From NCBI RefSeq assembly GCF_001990265.1, contig NZ_LYVN01000002.1:1-64000 (forward strand): DNA of 64,000 bases, read 5' to 3'. Shown piece after piece: positions 27,752 to 37,284 of the stretch. Position 1 is the first letter of the stretch. Every line of letters begins with the position of its first letter. The notes beneath the pieces were generated by a model. It was not told where the DNA came from. It searched no databases and was given only the letters and a program-made list of their open reading frames with translations. Position numbers and translations under genes: made by a program. The stretch comes from Sphingopyxis sp. KK2. GTDB lineage: Bacteria; Pseudomonadota; Alphaproteobacteria; Sphingomonadales; Sphingomonadaceae.

Positions 27752-29899
27752 ATGACCGACAAACCGACGCTCGACCAATGGGCTGCCGCCGCCGACAAGG
27801 AAGTGAAGGGCAAGGAGCTCAGCTGGGCGACGCCCGAGGGGATCGACGTCAAGCCGCTCTATACGGCCGACGACGTCACGACCGACCCCGGGCTGCCCGG
27901 TTTCGCGCCCTTCACGCGCGGGGTGCGTGCGTCGATGTACGCCGGTCGCCCGTGGACGATCCGGCAATATGCGGGTTTCTCTACCGCCGAGGAATCGAAC
28001 GCCTTTTATCGCCGCAACCTCGCGGCGGGGCAGAAGGGGCTGTCGGTCGCCTTCGACCTCGCGACGCACCGCGGCTATGACAGCGACCATCCGCGCGTCG
28101 TCGGCGACGTCGGCAAGGCGGGGGTCGCGATCGACAGCGTCGAGGATATGAAAATCCTGTTCGACGGCATCCCGCTCGACCAGATGTCGGTCAGCATGAC
28201 GATGAACGGCGCGGTGATCCCGATCCTCGCCTTCTTCATCGTCGCGGGCGAGGAGCAGGGGGTCGAGCGCAAATTGCTCGACGGGACCATCCAGAACGAC
28301 ATCCTCAAGGAGTTCATGGTCCGCAACACCTATATCTATCCGCCCGAGCCGAGCATGCGGATCATCAGTGACATCTTCGGCTATACCAGCCGCGAGATGC
28401 CCAAGTTCAACAGCATCTCGATCTCGGGCTATCATATGCAGGAAGCCGGCGCGACGCAGGTGCAGGAGCTGGCCTTCACGATCGCCGATGGCGCCGAATA
28501 TGTGCGTTACGGCGTCGCATCGGGCCTCGACATCGACAAGTTCGCGGGGCGTTTGAGCTTCTTCTTCGCGATCGGCATGAACTTCTTCATGGAGATCGCC
28601 AAGCTGCGCGCCGCGCGCGTGCTGTGGCACCGCGTGATGACCAACCTTGGCGCCAAGGACGAGCGCAGCAAGATGCTGCGCACGCACTGCCAGACGTCGG
28701 GGGTCTCGCTCACCGAGCAGGACCCGTACAATAACGTCATGCGCACGACGATCGAGGCGATGGCGGCGATGCTGGGCGGCACCCAATCGCTGCACACCAA
28801 CGCGCTCGACGAAGCCATCGCGCTGCCGACCGACTTTTCGGCGCGTATCGCGCGCAATACGCAGATCGTCATCCAGGAAGAGACGGGGATGACCAAGGTC
28901 GTCGATCCGCTCGGCGGCTCTTATTATGTCGAGGCGCTGACGCAGGAGCTGGTCGACAAGGCGTGGGAGATCATCGAGCGTGTCGAAAAGGAAGGCGGCA
29001 TGGCGAAGGCCGTCGCCGCCGGCTGGCCCAAGGCGATGATCGAGACCGCCGCCGCCGCGCGGCAGGCACGCGTCGACCGCGGCGACGATGTGATCGTCGG
29101 GGTGAACAAATATCGCCTCGCCAACGAGGACCTGCTCGAAACGCTCGAGGTCGACAACACGAAGGTCCGCGAGGCGCAGATCGCGCGGATCAACAAGACC
29201 AAGGCGGGTCGCGACGAGGCGGCGTGCCAGGCGGCGCTGAAGGCGCTGCGCGACGCGGCCGCAGGCGAGCAGTCGATCGAGAACAACCTGCTCGCGCATG
29301 CGGTCGAGGCGGCGCGCGCGCGCGCGACGCTCGGCGAAATCTCGTCGGCGATGGAGGAAAGCTTCGACCGTTACGGCACCCAGCCGACCCCGGTGAAGGG
29401 CGTCTATGCCGCGCCCTATGAGGGCGATGCGCGCTGGCAGCAGGTGCTCGACGGCGTCGCGGCGGTCGAGCGCCGCATGGGGCGCAAACCGAAGCTGCTC
29501 GTCGCCAAGATGGGGCAGGACGGGCATGACCGCGGCGCGAACATCATCGCCTCGGCGTTCGGCGACATGGGCTTCGACGTCGTGTCGGGGCCTTTGTTCC
29601 AGACGCCCGAGGAGACGGTGGTGCTCGCGCTCGACAGCGGCGTCGACGTCGTCGGCGCGTCGAGCCTGGCCGCCGGGCACAAGACCTTGATCCCCGAACT
29701 GATCGGCAAGCTCAAGGAAGCCGGCCGCACCGACATCAAGGTGATCGCGGGCGGGGTGATCCCGCCGCAGGATTACGACTATCTGCGCGACGCCGGGGTG
29801 CAGGGCATCTACGGCCCCGGATCGAATGTCGTGGAGTGCGCCGCCGACGTGCTGCGCTTGCTCGGCCACAATATGCCCCCTCTTGGAGAAGCCGCATGA
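27752..29899 (+). CDS. scpA: methylmalonyl-CoA mutase
   Basis: A 715-residue adenosylcobalamin enzyme that converts (R)-methylmalonyl-CoA to succinyl-CoA. The TIM-barrel part shows [19 protein letters not shown] (~70-88), [17 protein letters not shown], and [25 protein letters not shown] as split by the family signature. The C-terminal B12 domain has [12 protein letters not shown] (~588-599), with the His that binds cobalt, and ASSLAAGH. It is a single-chain mutase of normal length. Its stop overlaps the bioB start. No cobalamin riboswitch was seen. Confidence 0.95.
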   Translation: MTDKPTLDQWAAAADKEVKGKELSWATPEGIDVKPLYTADDVTTDPGLPGFAPFTRGVRASMYAGRPWTIRQYAGFSTAEESNAFYRRNLAAGQKGLSVAFDLATHRGYDSDHPRVVGDVGKAGVAIDSVEDMKILFDGIPLDQMSVSMTMNGAVIPILAFFIVAGEEQGVERKLLDGTIQNDILKEFMVRNTYIYPPEPSMRIISDIFGYTSREMPKFNSISISGYHMQEAGATQVQELAFTIADGAEYVRYGVASGLDIDKFAGRLSFFFAIGMNFFMEIAKLRAARVLWHRVMTNLGAKDERSKMLRTHCQTSGVSLTEQDPYNNVMRTTIEAMAAMLGGTQSLHTNALDEAIALPTDFSARIARNTQIVIQEETGMTKVVDPLGGSYYVEALTQELVDKAWEIIERVEKEGGMAKAVAAGWPKAMIETAAAARQARVDRGDDVIVGVNKYRLANEDLLETLEVDNTKVREAQIARINKTKAGRDEAACQAALKALRDAAAGEQSIENNLLAHAVEAARARATLGEISSAMEESFDRYGTQPTPVKGVYAAPYEGDARWQQVLDGVAAVERRMGRKPKLLVAKMGQDGHDRGANIIASAFGDMGFDVVSGPLFQTPEETVVLALDSGVDVVGASSLAAGHKTLIPELIGKLKEAGRTDIKVIAGGVIPPQDYDYLRDAGVQGIYGPGSNVVECAADVLRLLGHNMPPLGEAA

Positions 29900-30909
29900 C
29901 CATGGAAACCCGCACCGACTGGACCCGCGAGGAAATCGCCGAGCTGTTCGACCTGCCGTTCGACGAGCTGATGTGGGAAGCGCAGGGCGTCCACCGCCGT
30001 CATCACGCGCGCGGCGAGGTGCAGCTTTGCACCTTGCTCAGCATCAAGACCGGCGGCTGCGTCGAGGATTGCGGCTATTGTTCGCAGTCGAAGCATGCCG
30101 ACAGCGGCCTCAAGGCGACCAAGCTGATGGACGTGCGCGCGGTGCTGCAGGCGGCGGCCGAGGCGAAGGATTCGGGTTCGAAGCGCTTCTGCATGGGCGC
30201 CGCCTGGCGCAACCCCAAGGAGCGCGACATGCCCGCGATCGTCGAGATGGTCGAGGGCGTGCGCCAGATGGGCATGGAAACCTGCATGACGCTGGGCATG
30301 CTGACCAAGGAACAGGCGCAGACGCTCGCGGTCGCGGGGCTCGACTATTATAACCACAATATCGACACGAGCCCGGAGAATTACGAGAATATCATCTCGA
30401 CGCGGACCTTCCAGGATCGGCTCGACACGCTCGAGGAAGTGCGCGCGGCGGGGATCAACGTCTGTTCGGGCGGGATCGTCGGGCTGGGCGAGAACCGGCA
30501 GGACCGCGTCGGCTTCATCCATGCGCTCGCGACCTTGCCCGAACATCCGGGCAGCGTGCCGATCAACGCGCTGGTGCCGGTGAAGGGCACCGTGCTCGGC
30601 GACATGCTCGCCGACACGCCGCTCGCGAAGATCGACGACATCGAATTCGTGCGCACCGTCGCGGTCGCGCGCATCACCATGCCGCGCTCGATGGTCCGCC
30701 TGTCGGCGGGGCGCGAGAGCATGTCGGAGGCGACGCAGGCCTTGTGCTTCATGGCGGGCGCGAACAGCATCTTCACCGGCGACAAGCTGCTGACGACGGG
30801 CAACCGCGGCGACAGCGCCGACGCGGCGCTGTTCGCGAAGCTGGGCATCGTGCCGATGACGAGCGAAGAGCCGATGCGGATGGGCGTGCTGACGGAAGCG
30901 GCCGAATAG
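29896..30909 (+). CDS. bioB: biotin synthase
   Basis: A 337-residue radical AdoMet enzyme that inserts sulfur into dethiobiotin. The 4Fe-4S cysteines are C55, C59 and C62 (CVEDCGYC); further cluster residues fall in ETCMTLGML and RLSAGRE. GGAGAA precedes ATG 29896, which overlaps the mutase stop as ATGA. There are no bioA/bioD/bioF genes nearby. Its place between the mutase and pccA is sensible because PccA carries biotin, so the operon may provide its own cofactor step. Confidence 0.95.
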   Translation: MTMETRTDWTREEIAELFDLPFDELMWEAQGVHRRHHARGEVQLCTLLSIKTGGCVEDCGYCSQSKHADSGLKATKLMDVRAVLQAAAEAKDSGSKRFCMGAAWRNPKERDMPAIVEMVEGVRQMGMETCMTLGMLTKEQAQTLAVAGLDYYNHNIDTSPENYENIISTRTFQDRLDTLEEVRAAGINVCSGGIVGLGENRQDRVGFIHALATLPEHPGSVPINALVPVKGTVLGDMLADTPLAKIDDIEFVRTVAVARITMPRSMVRLSAGRESMSEATQALCFMAGANSIFTGDKLLTTGNRGDSADAALFAKLGIVPMTSEEPMRMGVLTEAAE

Positions 30910-31151
30910 TGACCCGCAAGCCGCTCCTTGCCCTGCTGACCTCGGTGCTGTTGCTGCCCGCCTCGTGCGCGTGCGGCTATACGGCGAACCGGATGCAGGG
31001 GGTGCGGATGGGGACCGAGGGCGGCGAGGCGTCGCCGCTTTGGGTCGAGAATTTGCTGTGGATCGGGGCGCTGGCGCTGATGCTCGTCTGGGCGCGGCAG
31101 GTGTCGAAGATCTATCGCAGCGAACCGGCGGCGAAGGAGGCGGGCGAATGA
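30909..31151 (+). CDS. small membrane protein of unknown function
   Basis: An 80-residue protein starting with GTG at 30909, one base inside the bioB stop. It has a hydrophobic N-terminal segment with LLPASCACGY, possibly a lipoprotein signal, and a second helix (~49-66, LLWIGALALMLVWA). Function unknown. Its stop overlaps the start of the next gene as ATGA. The tight packing on both sides is the main reason to accept it. Confidence 0.55.
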   Translation: MTRKPLLALLTSVLLLPASCACGYTANRMQGVRMGTEGGEASPLWVENLLWIGALALMLVWARQVSKIYRSEPAAKEAGE

Positions 31152-31540
31152 TGCTGATGTCGTTGATGCTGCTCGCTGCGGCGGCGCAGGAGCCCGCGGT
31201 CGATTGCGAGAACGCGCAATATCAGGTCGAGATGAATTTCTGCGCAGGCAAGGAATATGATGCCGCCGATGCCGAACTCAACGCGCAATGGAAGCTCACC
31301 GTCGCGGCGCTGAAGGCGCGCGACAAGACCATCGACCGCAGTTACGACAGCCAGCCGACGCATTATGACACGCTGCTCGCGGCGCAGCGCGCGTGGCTCA
31401 CCTATCGCGACCAGCACTGTCTCTCCGAAAGCTTCGCCGCACGCGGCGGGAGCATGGCGCCGATGCTGCACAGCGGCTGCATGGCGCGGCTGACCCAAGA
31501 ACGTACCGAACAACTCAAGGCACTTGTCGAGGAAAATTGA
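31148..31540 (+). CDS. LprI-like (DUF1311) exported protein
   Basis: A 130-residue protein with a short signal peptide (~1-15) and the DUF1311 pattern: cysteine in VDCENAQ, MNFCAG, a DAELNAQW segment, then LLAAQRAWLTYRDQHC and GSMAPMLHSGCMARLTQERTEQL, given here in parts. The four cysteines probably form two disulfides. Family members include the LprI N-terminal domain, reported to inhibit lysozyme, but most are uncharacterised. It is coupled to both neighbours; the stop overlaps the pccA start as TGATG. Confidence 0.75.
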   Translation: MMLMSLMLLAAAAQEPAVDCENAQYQVEMNFCAGKEYDAADAELNAQWKLTVAALKARDKTIDRSYDSQPTHYDTLLAAQRAWLTYRDQHCLSESFAARGGSMAPMLHSGCMARLTQERTEQLKALVEEN

Positions 31541-33546
31541 TGTTCAAGAAAATCCTGATCGCCAATCGCGGCGAAATCGCCTGCCGCGTTATCAAGACCG
31601 CGCGCCGCATGGGCATTGCGACCGTCGCCGTCTATTCGGACGCCGATGCGCGCGCGCCCTTTGTGCAGATGGCCGACGAAGCCGTCCACATTGGCGCTTC
31701 GCCTGCGGCCGAATCCTATCTGATCGCCGACAAGATCATCGCGGCGTGCAAGGAAACCGGCGCCGAGGCGGTGCATCCGGGCTATGGCTTCCTGTCCGAA
31801 CGGACCAGCTTTGCCGAGGCGCTCGCGAAGGAAAATATCGCCTTCATCGGCCCGCCGGTGAACGCGATCGCCGCGATGGGCGACAAGATCGAGTCGAAGA
31901 AGCTCGCGATGGAAGCGGGCGTGAACGTCGTCCCCGGCTTCGTCGGCGAGATCGAGGACACCGAGCATGCGGTGCGCATCTCGGACGAGATCGGCTATCC
32001 GGTGATGATGAAGGCCAGCGCCGGCGGCGGGGGCAAGGGCATGCGCCTCGCCTATAGCGAGCAGGACGTCCGCGAGGGGTTCGAGAGCGTCAAGCGCGAG
32101 GGGCTCAACAGCTTCGGCGACGACCGCGTGTTCATCGAGAAATTCATCCTCAACCCGCGCCATATCGAGATCCAGATCCTTGGCGACCAGCATGGCAACA
32201 CGCTGTACCTCAACGAGCGCGAGTGCAGCATCCAGCGCCGCCACCAGAAGGTCGTCGAGGAAGCGCCGTCGCCCTTCGTGACGCCCAAGATGCGCAAGGC
32301 GATGGGCGAGCAGTGCGTCGCGCTGGCGAAGGCGGTCGGCTATTACAGCGCGGGCACGGTCGAACTGATCGTGTCGGGCGCCGACCCGACGGGCGAGAGC
32401 TTCTATTTCCTCGAAATGAACACCCGGCTTCAGGTCGAGCATCCGGTGACCGAGGCGATCACCGGGATCGATCTGGTCGAGCAGATGATCCGCGTCGCCG
32501 CAGGCGAAAAGCTCGAGCTGAAACAGGAAGATGTGAAGCTCGACGGCTGGGCGATCGAGAACCGCGTCTATGCCGAGGATCCCTATCGCGGCTTCCTGCC
32601 CTCGACGGGGCGCCTCGTGCGCTATCGCACCCCCGTGCCGGCGTGGGAGGGTGACGAGCGTGGCGACGAGGGCGTGCGCGTCGACGCGGGGGTCGAGGAG
32701 GGCGGCGAAGTGTCGATCTTCTACGACCCGATGATCGCCAAGCTGATCACCTGGGGCGAGACGCGCGACGAGGCCGCCGATTTGCAGGTCGCGGCGCTCG
32801 ACCGCTTCGAGCTCGAGGGGCTCGGTCACAATATCGACTTCCTGTCGGCGATCATGCAGCACCCGCGCTTTCGCTCGGGCGAGCTGACCACCGGCTTCAT
32901 CGCCGAGGAATATCCCGAAGGCTTCCACGGCGCCGACACCGACGCCGATGTGACGCGCGCGCTGGCGGCGATCGCGGGCTTCATGGCGTCGGCCGAGGCC
33001 GACCGCGCGCGGCGCACCGATGGCCAGCTCGGCGACCGGCTCGAGCCGCCCGCCAAATGGCAGGTGACGATCGACGGCACCCCGCACAAGGTCAAGGTCG
33101 GCGAGAAGCATATCAAGGTCGATGGCGACAAGGTCGACATCGCGCTGGAGTATACGCCGGGTGACAAGCTGGTGGTGGCCGACATCGACGACAGCGAACT
33201 CGCGGTGAAGGTCGCCAAGACGCGCACCGGATGGCGCATGACGACGCGCGGGCGCATCCATAATGTCCGCGTCCTGCCGTGGCATGTCGCGCCGCTGAGC
33301 GCGCACATGATCGAGAAAGTGCCGCCCGACCTGTCGAAATTCCTGATCTGCCCGATGCCGGGGTTGCTGGTGGCGCTGCACGTCGGCGAGGGCGACAAGG
33401 TCGAGGCCGGCCAGCCGCTCGCGACGGTCGAGGCGATGAAGATGGAGAATATCCTGCGCGCCGAAAAAACGGGCGTGGTGAAGACGGTGAATGCCGCGCA
33501 GGGCGACAGCCTGGCGGTGGATGCGGTGATCCTGGAGATGGAATAG
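31540..33546 (+). CDS. pccA: propionyl-CoA carboxylase alpha subunit (biotin carboxylase + carrier)
   Basis: A 668-residue protein: biotin carboxylase domain at ~1-450 with ATP-grasp loop KASAGGGGKGMRLA (~157-170) and FLEMNTRLQVEHPVTE (~289-304); a PccA-type BT linker domain (~510-590); and a C-terminal biotin carrier domain with VEAMKMEN, whose first lysine is biotinylated. It carboxylates biotin with bicarbonate and ATP and docks on PccB. Subunit genes are split by ~6 kb of the same operon. ATG 31540 follows GAGGAAAA and overlaps the previous stop. Confidence 0.95.
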   Translation: MFKKILIANRGEIACRVIKTARRMGIATVAVYSDADARAPFVQMADEAVHIGASPAAESYLIADKIIAACKETGAEAVHPGYGFLSERTSFAEALAKENIAFIGPPVNAIAAMGDKIESKKLAMEAGVNVVPGFVGEIEDTEHAVRISDEIGYPVMMKASAGGGGKGMRLAYSEQDVREGFESVKREGLNSFGDDRVFIEKFILNPRHIEIQILGDQHGNTLYLNERECSIQRRHQKVVEEAPSPFVTPKMRKAMGEQCVALAKAVGYYSAGTVELIVSGADPTGESFYFLEMNTRLQVEHPVTEAITGIDLVEQMIRVAAGEKLELKQEDVKLDGWAIENRVYAEDPYRGFLPSTGRLVRYRTPVPAWEGDERGDEGVRVDAGVEEGGEVSIFYDPMIAKLITWGETRDEAADLQVAALDRFELEGLGHNIDFLSAIMQHPRFRSGELTTGFIAEEYPEGFHGADTDADVTRALAAIAGFMASAEADRARRTDGQLGDRLEPPAKWQVTIDGTPHKVKVGEKHIKVDGDKVDIALEYTPGDKLVVADIDDSELAVKVAKTRTGWRMTTRGRIHNVRVLPWHVAPLSAHMIEKVPPDLSKFLICPMPGLLVALHVGEGDKVEAGQPLATVEAMKMENILRAEKTGVVKTVNAAQGDSLAVDAVILEME

Positions 33547-33570
33547 GAGCTTCGGGCCAATCCCGTTTTT

Positions 33571-33643
33571 CGTCATTCCCGCGAAAGCGGGAATCCAGCT
33601 AAGACGACGCCAAAGCTGGATTCCCGCCTTCGCGGGGATGACG
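33571..33643. repeat. REP-like inverted repeat, family A copy 1
   Basis: CGTCATTCCCGCGAAAGCGGGAATCCAGCT-type arms (33571-33600 and 33614-33643, nearly perfect inverted copies) around a short spacer. A second copy lies at 52229-52307. It stands between pccA and csaA and can fold into a long hairpin. Confidence 0.8.
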
Positions 33644-33654
33644 AAGGGTTGGAA

Positions 33655-34026
33655 ATGCACCTGAATCACGAAAACGACGCCCCCGCCGCCGACCCGATCG
33701 CCTTTGACGATTTCCTGAAGGTCGATATCCGCATCGGCACGATCGTCGAGGCCGAACCCTATCCCGAAGCGCGCAAGCCCGCGTTCAAGCTGAAGATCGA
33801 CTTCGGCCCTGCGATCGGGGTGAAGAAGAGCAGCGCGCAGATCGTCGACCGCTATGCGCTGGAGGAACTGGCGGGGCGGCAGGTCGCCGCGGTGGTCAAT
33901 TTCCCGCCGCGCCAGATCGGCAAGTTCATGTCCGAGGTGCTGACCTTGGGCTTCGCCGACGAGGAAGGCGCGGTGATCCTATTCGCGCCCGACCGCGCGG
34001 TGCCGAACGGGTCGCGGCTGTTTTGA
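33655..34026 (+). CDS. csaA: tRNA-binding domain protein CsaA
   Basis: A 123-residue single-domain OB-fold protein of the CsaA/ARC1 type (LKVDIRIGTIVEAEPYPEARKP near residue 20, given by its core; later FPPRQIGKFMSEVLTLGF). CsaA binds tRNA-like RNA and has been linked to chaperoning of secretory proteins. Length is typical. ATG 33655 is preferred over TTG 33649; GAAGGG stands upstream. It sits between two REP-like elements and is thus probably its own unit. Confidence 0.88.
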   Translation: MHLNHENDAPAADPIAFDDFLKVDIRIGTIVEAEPYPEARKPAFKLKIDFGPAIGVKKSSAQIVDRYALEELAGRQVAAVVNFPPRQIGKFMSEVLTLGFADEEGAVILFAPDRAVPNGSRLF

Positions 34027-34044
34027 TCGCCCGACCCAGAAAGT

Positions 34045-34122
34045 CCGTCATTGCGAGCGTAGCGAAGCAATCCAGAGTGGCGTACACCGCTCTGGATTGC
34101 TTCGCTATGCTCGCAATGACGG
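34045..34122. repeat. REP-like inverted repeat, family B copy 1
   Basis: Arms CCGTCATTGCGAGCG...AGCAATCCAGAG and their inverted match (CTCTGGATTGCT...CGCAATGACGG) surround ~10 bases. A second, very similar copy is at 46823-46898. Long perfect stems of this kind are typical of REP/BIME elements. Confidence 0.82.
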
Positions 34123-34156
34123 GAATTGGGGAGCGGGGTTTGGGGGAGGGACGATC

Positions 34157-34564
34157 ATGACATTACCGGTAACCGCCTTCGTCGGCGCCGTGTGCGCGCT
34201 GTTGCTGCTGTTCACCGCGATCCTGACGGTGCGCCAGCGGCTGCGCCTCAGCGCCGCGTTCGGCGACCATGGCGATGCGAAGCTGATCGCGGCGAGCCGC
34301 AGCCACGGCAATCTGGCCGAACATGCGCCGATCGTCGTCATCCTGCTCGGGCTGCTTGAAAGCGCGCGGGCGAACCATATGGCGCTGATGGTGATCGGCG
34401 CGATCTTCCTGATCGGCCGCGTCGCGCATATCGCGGGGCTGCACGCGCCGGTCGAGCCGGGGAAGCCGCCGGTGACGCGGCAGATCGGCGTCGTTGCGAC
34501 ATGGGCGAGCCTCCTGGTTCTGGGCGGGTGGACGTTGTGGATATTGGCGACGGTGAATTTGTGA
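34157..34564 (+). CDS. MAPEG-family membrane protein
   Basis: A 135-residue four-helix membrane protein of the MAPEG superfamily, whose members include glutathione S-transferases and eicosanoid-related proteins. The family motif is seen in ASRSHGNLAEHAPIVVILLGLLE (~47-69, quoted by core) and GRVAHIAGL. Bacterial members are mostly uncharacterised. GGGGGAGGG lies before ATG 34157. The stop overlaps the next start as GTGA. Confidence 0.85.
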   Translation: MTLPVTAFVGAVCALLLLFTAILTVRQRLRLSAAFGDHGDAKLIAASRSHGNLAEHAPIVVILLGLLESARANHMALMVIGAIFLIGRVAHIAGLHAPVEPGKPPVTRQIGVVATWASLLVLGGWTLWILATVNL

Positions 34565-34758
34565 ACGAGGACGCCGTTGCGGCGGCGGCCCCCTATCGGC
34601 CGCTGCCTTTCTGGCTGCTGCTCAGCACCTATCTGTTGCCGATCGTCTTCGTCTGGCTGTTCCTGCGCCGCTGCTACAGCCCGTCGCTGCGGCGTGCCGC
34701 CTTCACCTTCGCCATTCCGGTGACGGTCTTTCCGATGCTCGGCGAGATACCGCTCTAA
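34561..34758 (+). CDS. small membrane protein
   Basis: A 65-residue protein beginning with GTG at 34561, overlapping the MAPEG stop. It has one or two hydrophobic stretches (~15-32, LPFWLLLSTYLLPIVFVWLF, and ~45-60). No family recognised. Its stop overlaps the convergent cyclase gene by 4 bases. The overlap with MAPEG supports its reality, but it remains hypothetical. Confidence 0.45.
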   Translation: MNEDAVAAAAPYRPLPFWLLLSTYLLPIVFVWLFLRRCYSPSLRRAAFTFAIPVTVFPMLGEIPL

Positions 34759-35525
34759 TCCTCGACCAGCGCCACCGCGCGAATCCACCCCGCGCTCGCG
34801 CGTTCAATCTTCACCGGGAAGCAGCTCAGCGTCCAGCCGGTGGCGGGCAGGGCGGCGAGGTTGGTGAGCTTTTCGATCTGGTAATAGGGCTGGATGCGGC
34901 CCGCCTTGTGCCCTTCCCAGATGATCTTGGGGTCGCGCGTCTCGGCCCACCGCTTCGCGGTGTGGCTGAACGGCGCATCCCAGCTCCACGCGTCGGTGCC
35001 GACGACCTGTACGCCGCGTGTCGTCAGGTACAGCGTTGCTTCCTCGCCCATGCCGCAGCCCTGGTCGGTGAAATTGTCGGTGCCGTAGATCGCGCCGGAC
35101 TGGACGAGCACGATATCATAAGGCTGGAGCGTATGGCCGATGCGCGCGAGTTCGGCCTCGACCTCGGCAGCGGTGACGACATGCCCCGCGGGGCGGGCCG
35201 AGAAATCGAGCTTCACGCCCGGACGGAAGAAGAGGTCGAGCGGCGCCTCGTCGATGCTCGGCGCCGGGGTGGCGCCGCGATCGGTGGTCGAATGGAAATG
35301 CCAGGGCGCGTCCATATGCGTGCCGTTGTGTGTGCTCAAGGTCAGGCTTTCGACCGCCCAGCCTTCGCCGTCGGGCAGGTCGTCCTGCGTCAGCCCCGGA
35401 AAGAACATCGCGATCTGTTGCCATGTGTTTTCGTGGGTCATGTAGGTGATCTGCGGGCGCATCACCGGCGGGTCCGACACGACGTCGTTGGTGATCGGGA
35501 TCGAAAGGTCGATGAACTGGGTCAT
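34755..35525 (-). CDS. cyclase-family hydrolase (kynurenine formamidase-like)
   Basis: A 256-residue metal-dependent hydrolase of the cyclase family. The signature HNGTHMDAPWHFH holds the metal ligands H66, H70, D72 and the catalytic H76. Family members hydrolyse N-formylkynurenine, isatin or similar amides, or close polyketide rings; the active substrate here is unknown. No kynurenine genes stand near. It is divergent from the MHS transporter with 94 bases between, so transport and hydrolysis of one compound is possible. Confidence 0.8.
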   Translation of the reverse strand: MTQFIDLSIPITNDVVSDPPVMRPQITYMTHENTWQQIAMFFPGLTQDDLPDGEGWAVESLTLSTHNGTHMDAPWHFHSTTDRGATPAPSIDEAPLDLFFRPGVKLDFSARPAGHVVTAAEVEAELARIGHTLQPYDIVLVQSGAIYGTDNFTDQGCGMGEEATLYLTTRGVQVVGTDAWSWDAPFSHTAKRWAETRDPKIIWEGHKAGRIQPYYQIEKLTNLAALPATGWTLSCFPVKIERASAGWIRAVALVED

Positions 35526-35619
35526 GGTGCGATGCTGCGCCCACGCGCCCGCTTGTGCAAGGCCGAACAGCCTCTATGACGGAGGCAGATAAACAACGCA
35601 TTTGGGGGAATGTCACGCG

Positions 35620-37242
35620 ATGAGCGAGGCCGCAGTCTATCAGCCGACCAAGAAGGATATCCGCATGGTCATCGCCGCGTCGTCGGCGGGGACAATCTTC
35701 GAATGGTATGATTTCTTCATCTACGGCACGCTCGCGGCGATCATCGGCAAGGCCTTTTTCCCCAGCGACAATGCGACGCTCGAAATCCTGCTCGTCTGGG
35801 CGGGGTTCGCGGTCGGTTTCGGCTTCCGGCCGCTGGGCGCGGTGCTGTTCGGTTTCCTCGGCGACCGGCTCGGGCGCAAATATACGTTTCTCGTCACCGT
35901 CACGCTGATGGGCGTCGCGACTGCCGGCGTCGGGCTGATCCCGTCGGCGGCGACGATCGGCATCGCGGCGCCGATCATCGTCATCCTGCTGCGCGTGCTG
36001 CAGGGCCTGGCGCTTGGCGGCGAATATGGCGGGGCCGCCGTGTATGTGGCGGAGCACTCACCGCCCGAGCGGCGCGGCTTCTATACCAGCTTCATCCAGG
36101 CGAGCGTCGTCGGCGGCTTCGTGCTCAGCCTGATCGTCGTGCTGGGATGCAAGGCGCTGATGTCCGACGCAGTGTGGGAAAGCTGGGGCTGGCGCGTGCC
36201 GTTCCTGCTGTCGCTGATCCTGCTCGCGATCTCGCTGTGGATGCGGCTCAAGCTGTCCGAAAGCCCGGTGTTCCAGGCGATGAAGGCCGAGGGCGAACTG
36301 GCGAAGAACCCGCTCAAGGAGAGCTTTACCTTCCCGGGCAACCCCAAGCGCATCTTTGTCGCGCTGTTCGGTATCGCCGCGGGACTCACCGTAATCTGGT
36401 ACACCGCGATGTTCTCGGGCCTCGCCTTCCTCAAGGGGCCGATGAAGGTCGAGGATACGGCGGCCGAGATCATCGTCGGTTTCGCCGCCGCGCTCGGCAT
36501 GGGCTTCTTCCTGTGGGCGGGGCATATCTCCGACAAGATCGGGCGCAAGAAGCCGATCGTGTGGGGCTATGCCGCGACGCTGGTGCTGCTCTTCCCGCTG
36601 TTCTGGCTGATGGGCAGCGTCGGCAATCCCGCGCTCACCGCCGCGGCCGAAAAGGCGCCGGTGGTGGTGACGGGGTCGCAGTGCAGCTTCGATCCCTTTG
36701 CCTCGAAACAGACGACCGCGTGCGGCAAGACGCTGGGCGAACTCACCAAGCTCGGCGTGCCGTACACGGTGGTGGACAGCGGCAGCGGTTTCGACAGCGT
36801 CAAGGTCGAGATCGGCGGCCGCGAAGTTGCGGGCGAGGACCCGGGGGTGCTCAAGCCCGCGCTCGAGGCGATGGGCTATGATTTCGAAAAGCAGGTGCCG
36901 GGGGCGCTCGGCATCGCGGTGATCCTTGTCGCACTGCTCGGTTTGAGCGCACTGTCGGGTTTCACCTATGGCCCGGTTGCGGCTCTGCTGTCCGAAATGT
37001 TCCCGCCGCATGTCCGCTATTCGTCGCTGTCGATCCCCTATCACCTCGGCACCGGCTATTTCGGCGGGTTCCTGCCGCTGATTGCGAGCTTCATCATCGC
37101 CAAGACGGGCAATGCCTATGCCGGGCTGTGGTACACCTGGATCGTGGTGCTGGTGGCGTTCCTCGTCGCCGCTTTCATGCTCAAGGAGCCGGTCGAGGGG
37201 CAATGGGACAAGGCGGCACCCGCACCGGGGCCGGCGAACTGA
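35620..37242 (+). CDS. MFS transporter, metabolite:H+ symporter (MHS) type
   Basis: A 540-residue twelve-helix transporter of the MHS group (like ShiA, ProP, KgtP). Markers: SSAGTIFEWYDFFIYG (~24-39), GDRLGRKYTF in loop 2-3, and QGLALGGEYGGAAVYVAEHSP (~127-147, split by core), which is diagnostic for MHS. Residues ~345-425 form a hydrophilic insert on the outer side with C355 and C368, unusual for most MFS proteins but known in a subset of MHS transporters. ATG 35620 lies behind GGGGGA. Substrate unknown, probably an organic acid. Confidence 0.88.
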   Translation: MSEAAVYQPTKKDIRMVIAASSAGTIFEWYDFFIYGTLAAIIGKAFFPSDNATLEILLVWAGFAVGFGFRPLGAVLFGFLGDRLGRKYTFLVTVTLMGVATAGVGLIPSAATIGIAAPIIVILLRVLQGLALGGEYGGAAVYVAEHSPPERRGFYTSFIQASVVGGFVLSLIVVLGCKALMSDAVWESWGWRVPFLLSLILLAISLWMRLKLSESPVFQAMKAEGELAKNPLKESFTFPGNPKRIFVALFGIAAGLTVIWYTAMFSGLAFLKGPMKVEDTAAEIIVGFAAALGMGFFLWAGHISDKIGRKKPIVWGYAATLVLLFPLFWLMGSVGNPALTAAAEKAPVVVTGSQCSFDPFASKQTTACGKTLGELTKLGVPYTVVDSGSGFDSVKVEIGGREVAGEDPGVLKPALEAMGYDFEKQVPGALGIAVILVALLGLSALSGFTYGPVAALLSEMFPPHVRYSSLSIPYHLGTGYFGGFLPLIASFIIAKTGNAYAGLWYTWIVVLVAFLVAAFMLKEPVEGQWDKAAPAPGPAN

Positions 37243-37284
37243 TCGGCATTGGCGCTGCCGCCGATCGCGGCTAGGGGCAGGGGC

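Noticed and set aside
34045-34122. Possible CRISPR or tRNA-like structure
   Set aside because: It is one long palindrome with another copy far away, not a spaced array, and has no tRNA features.
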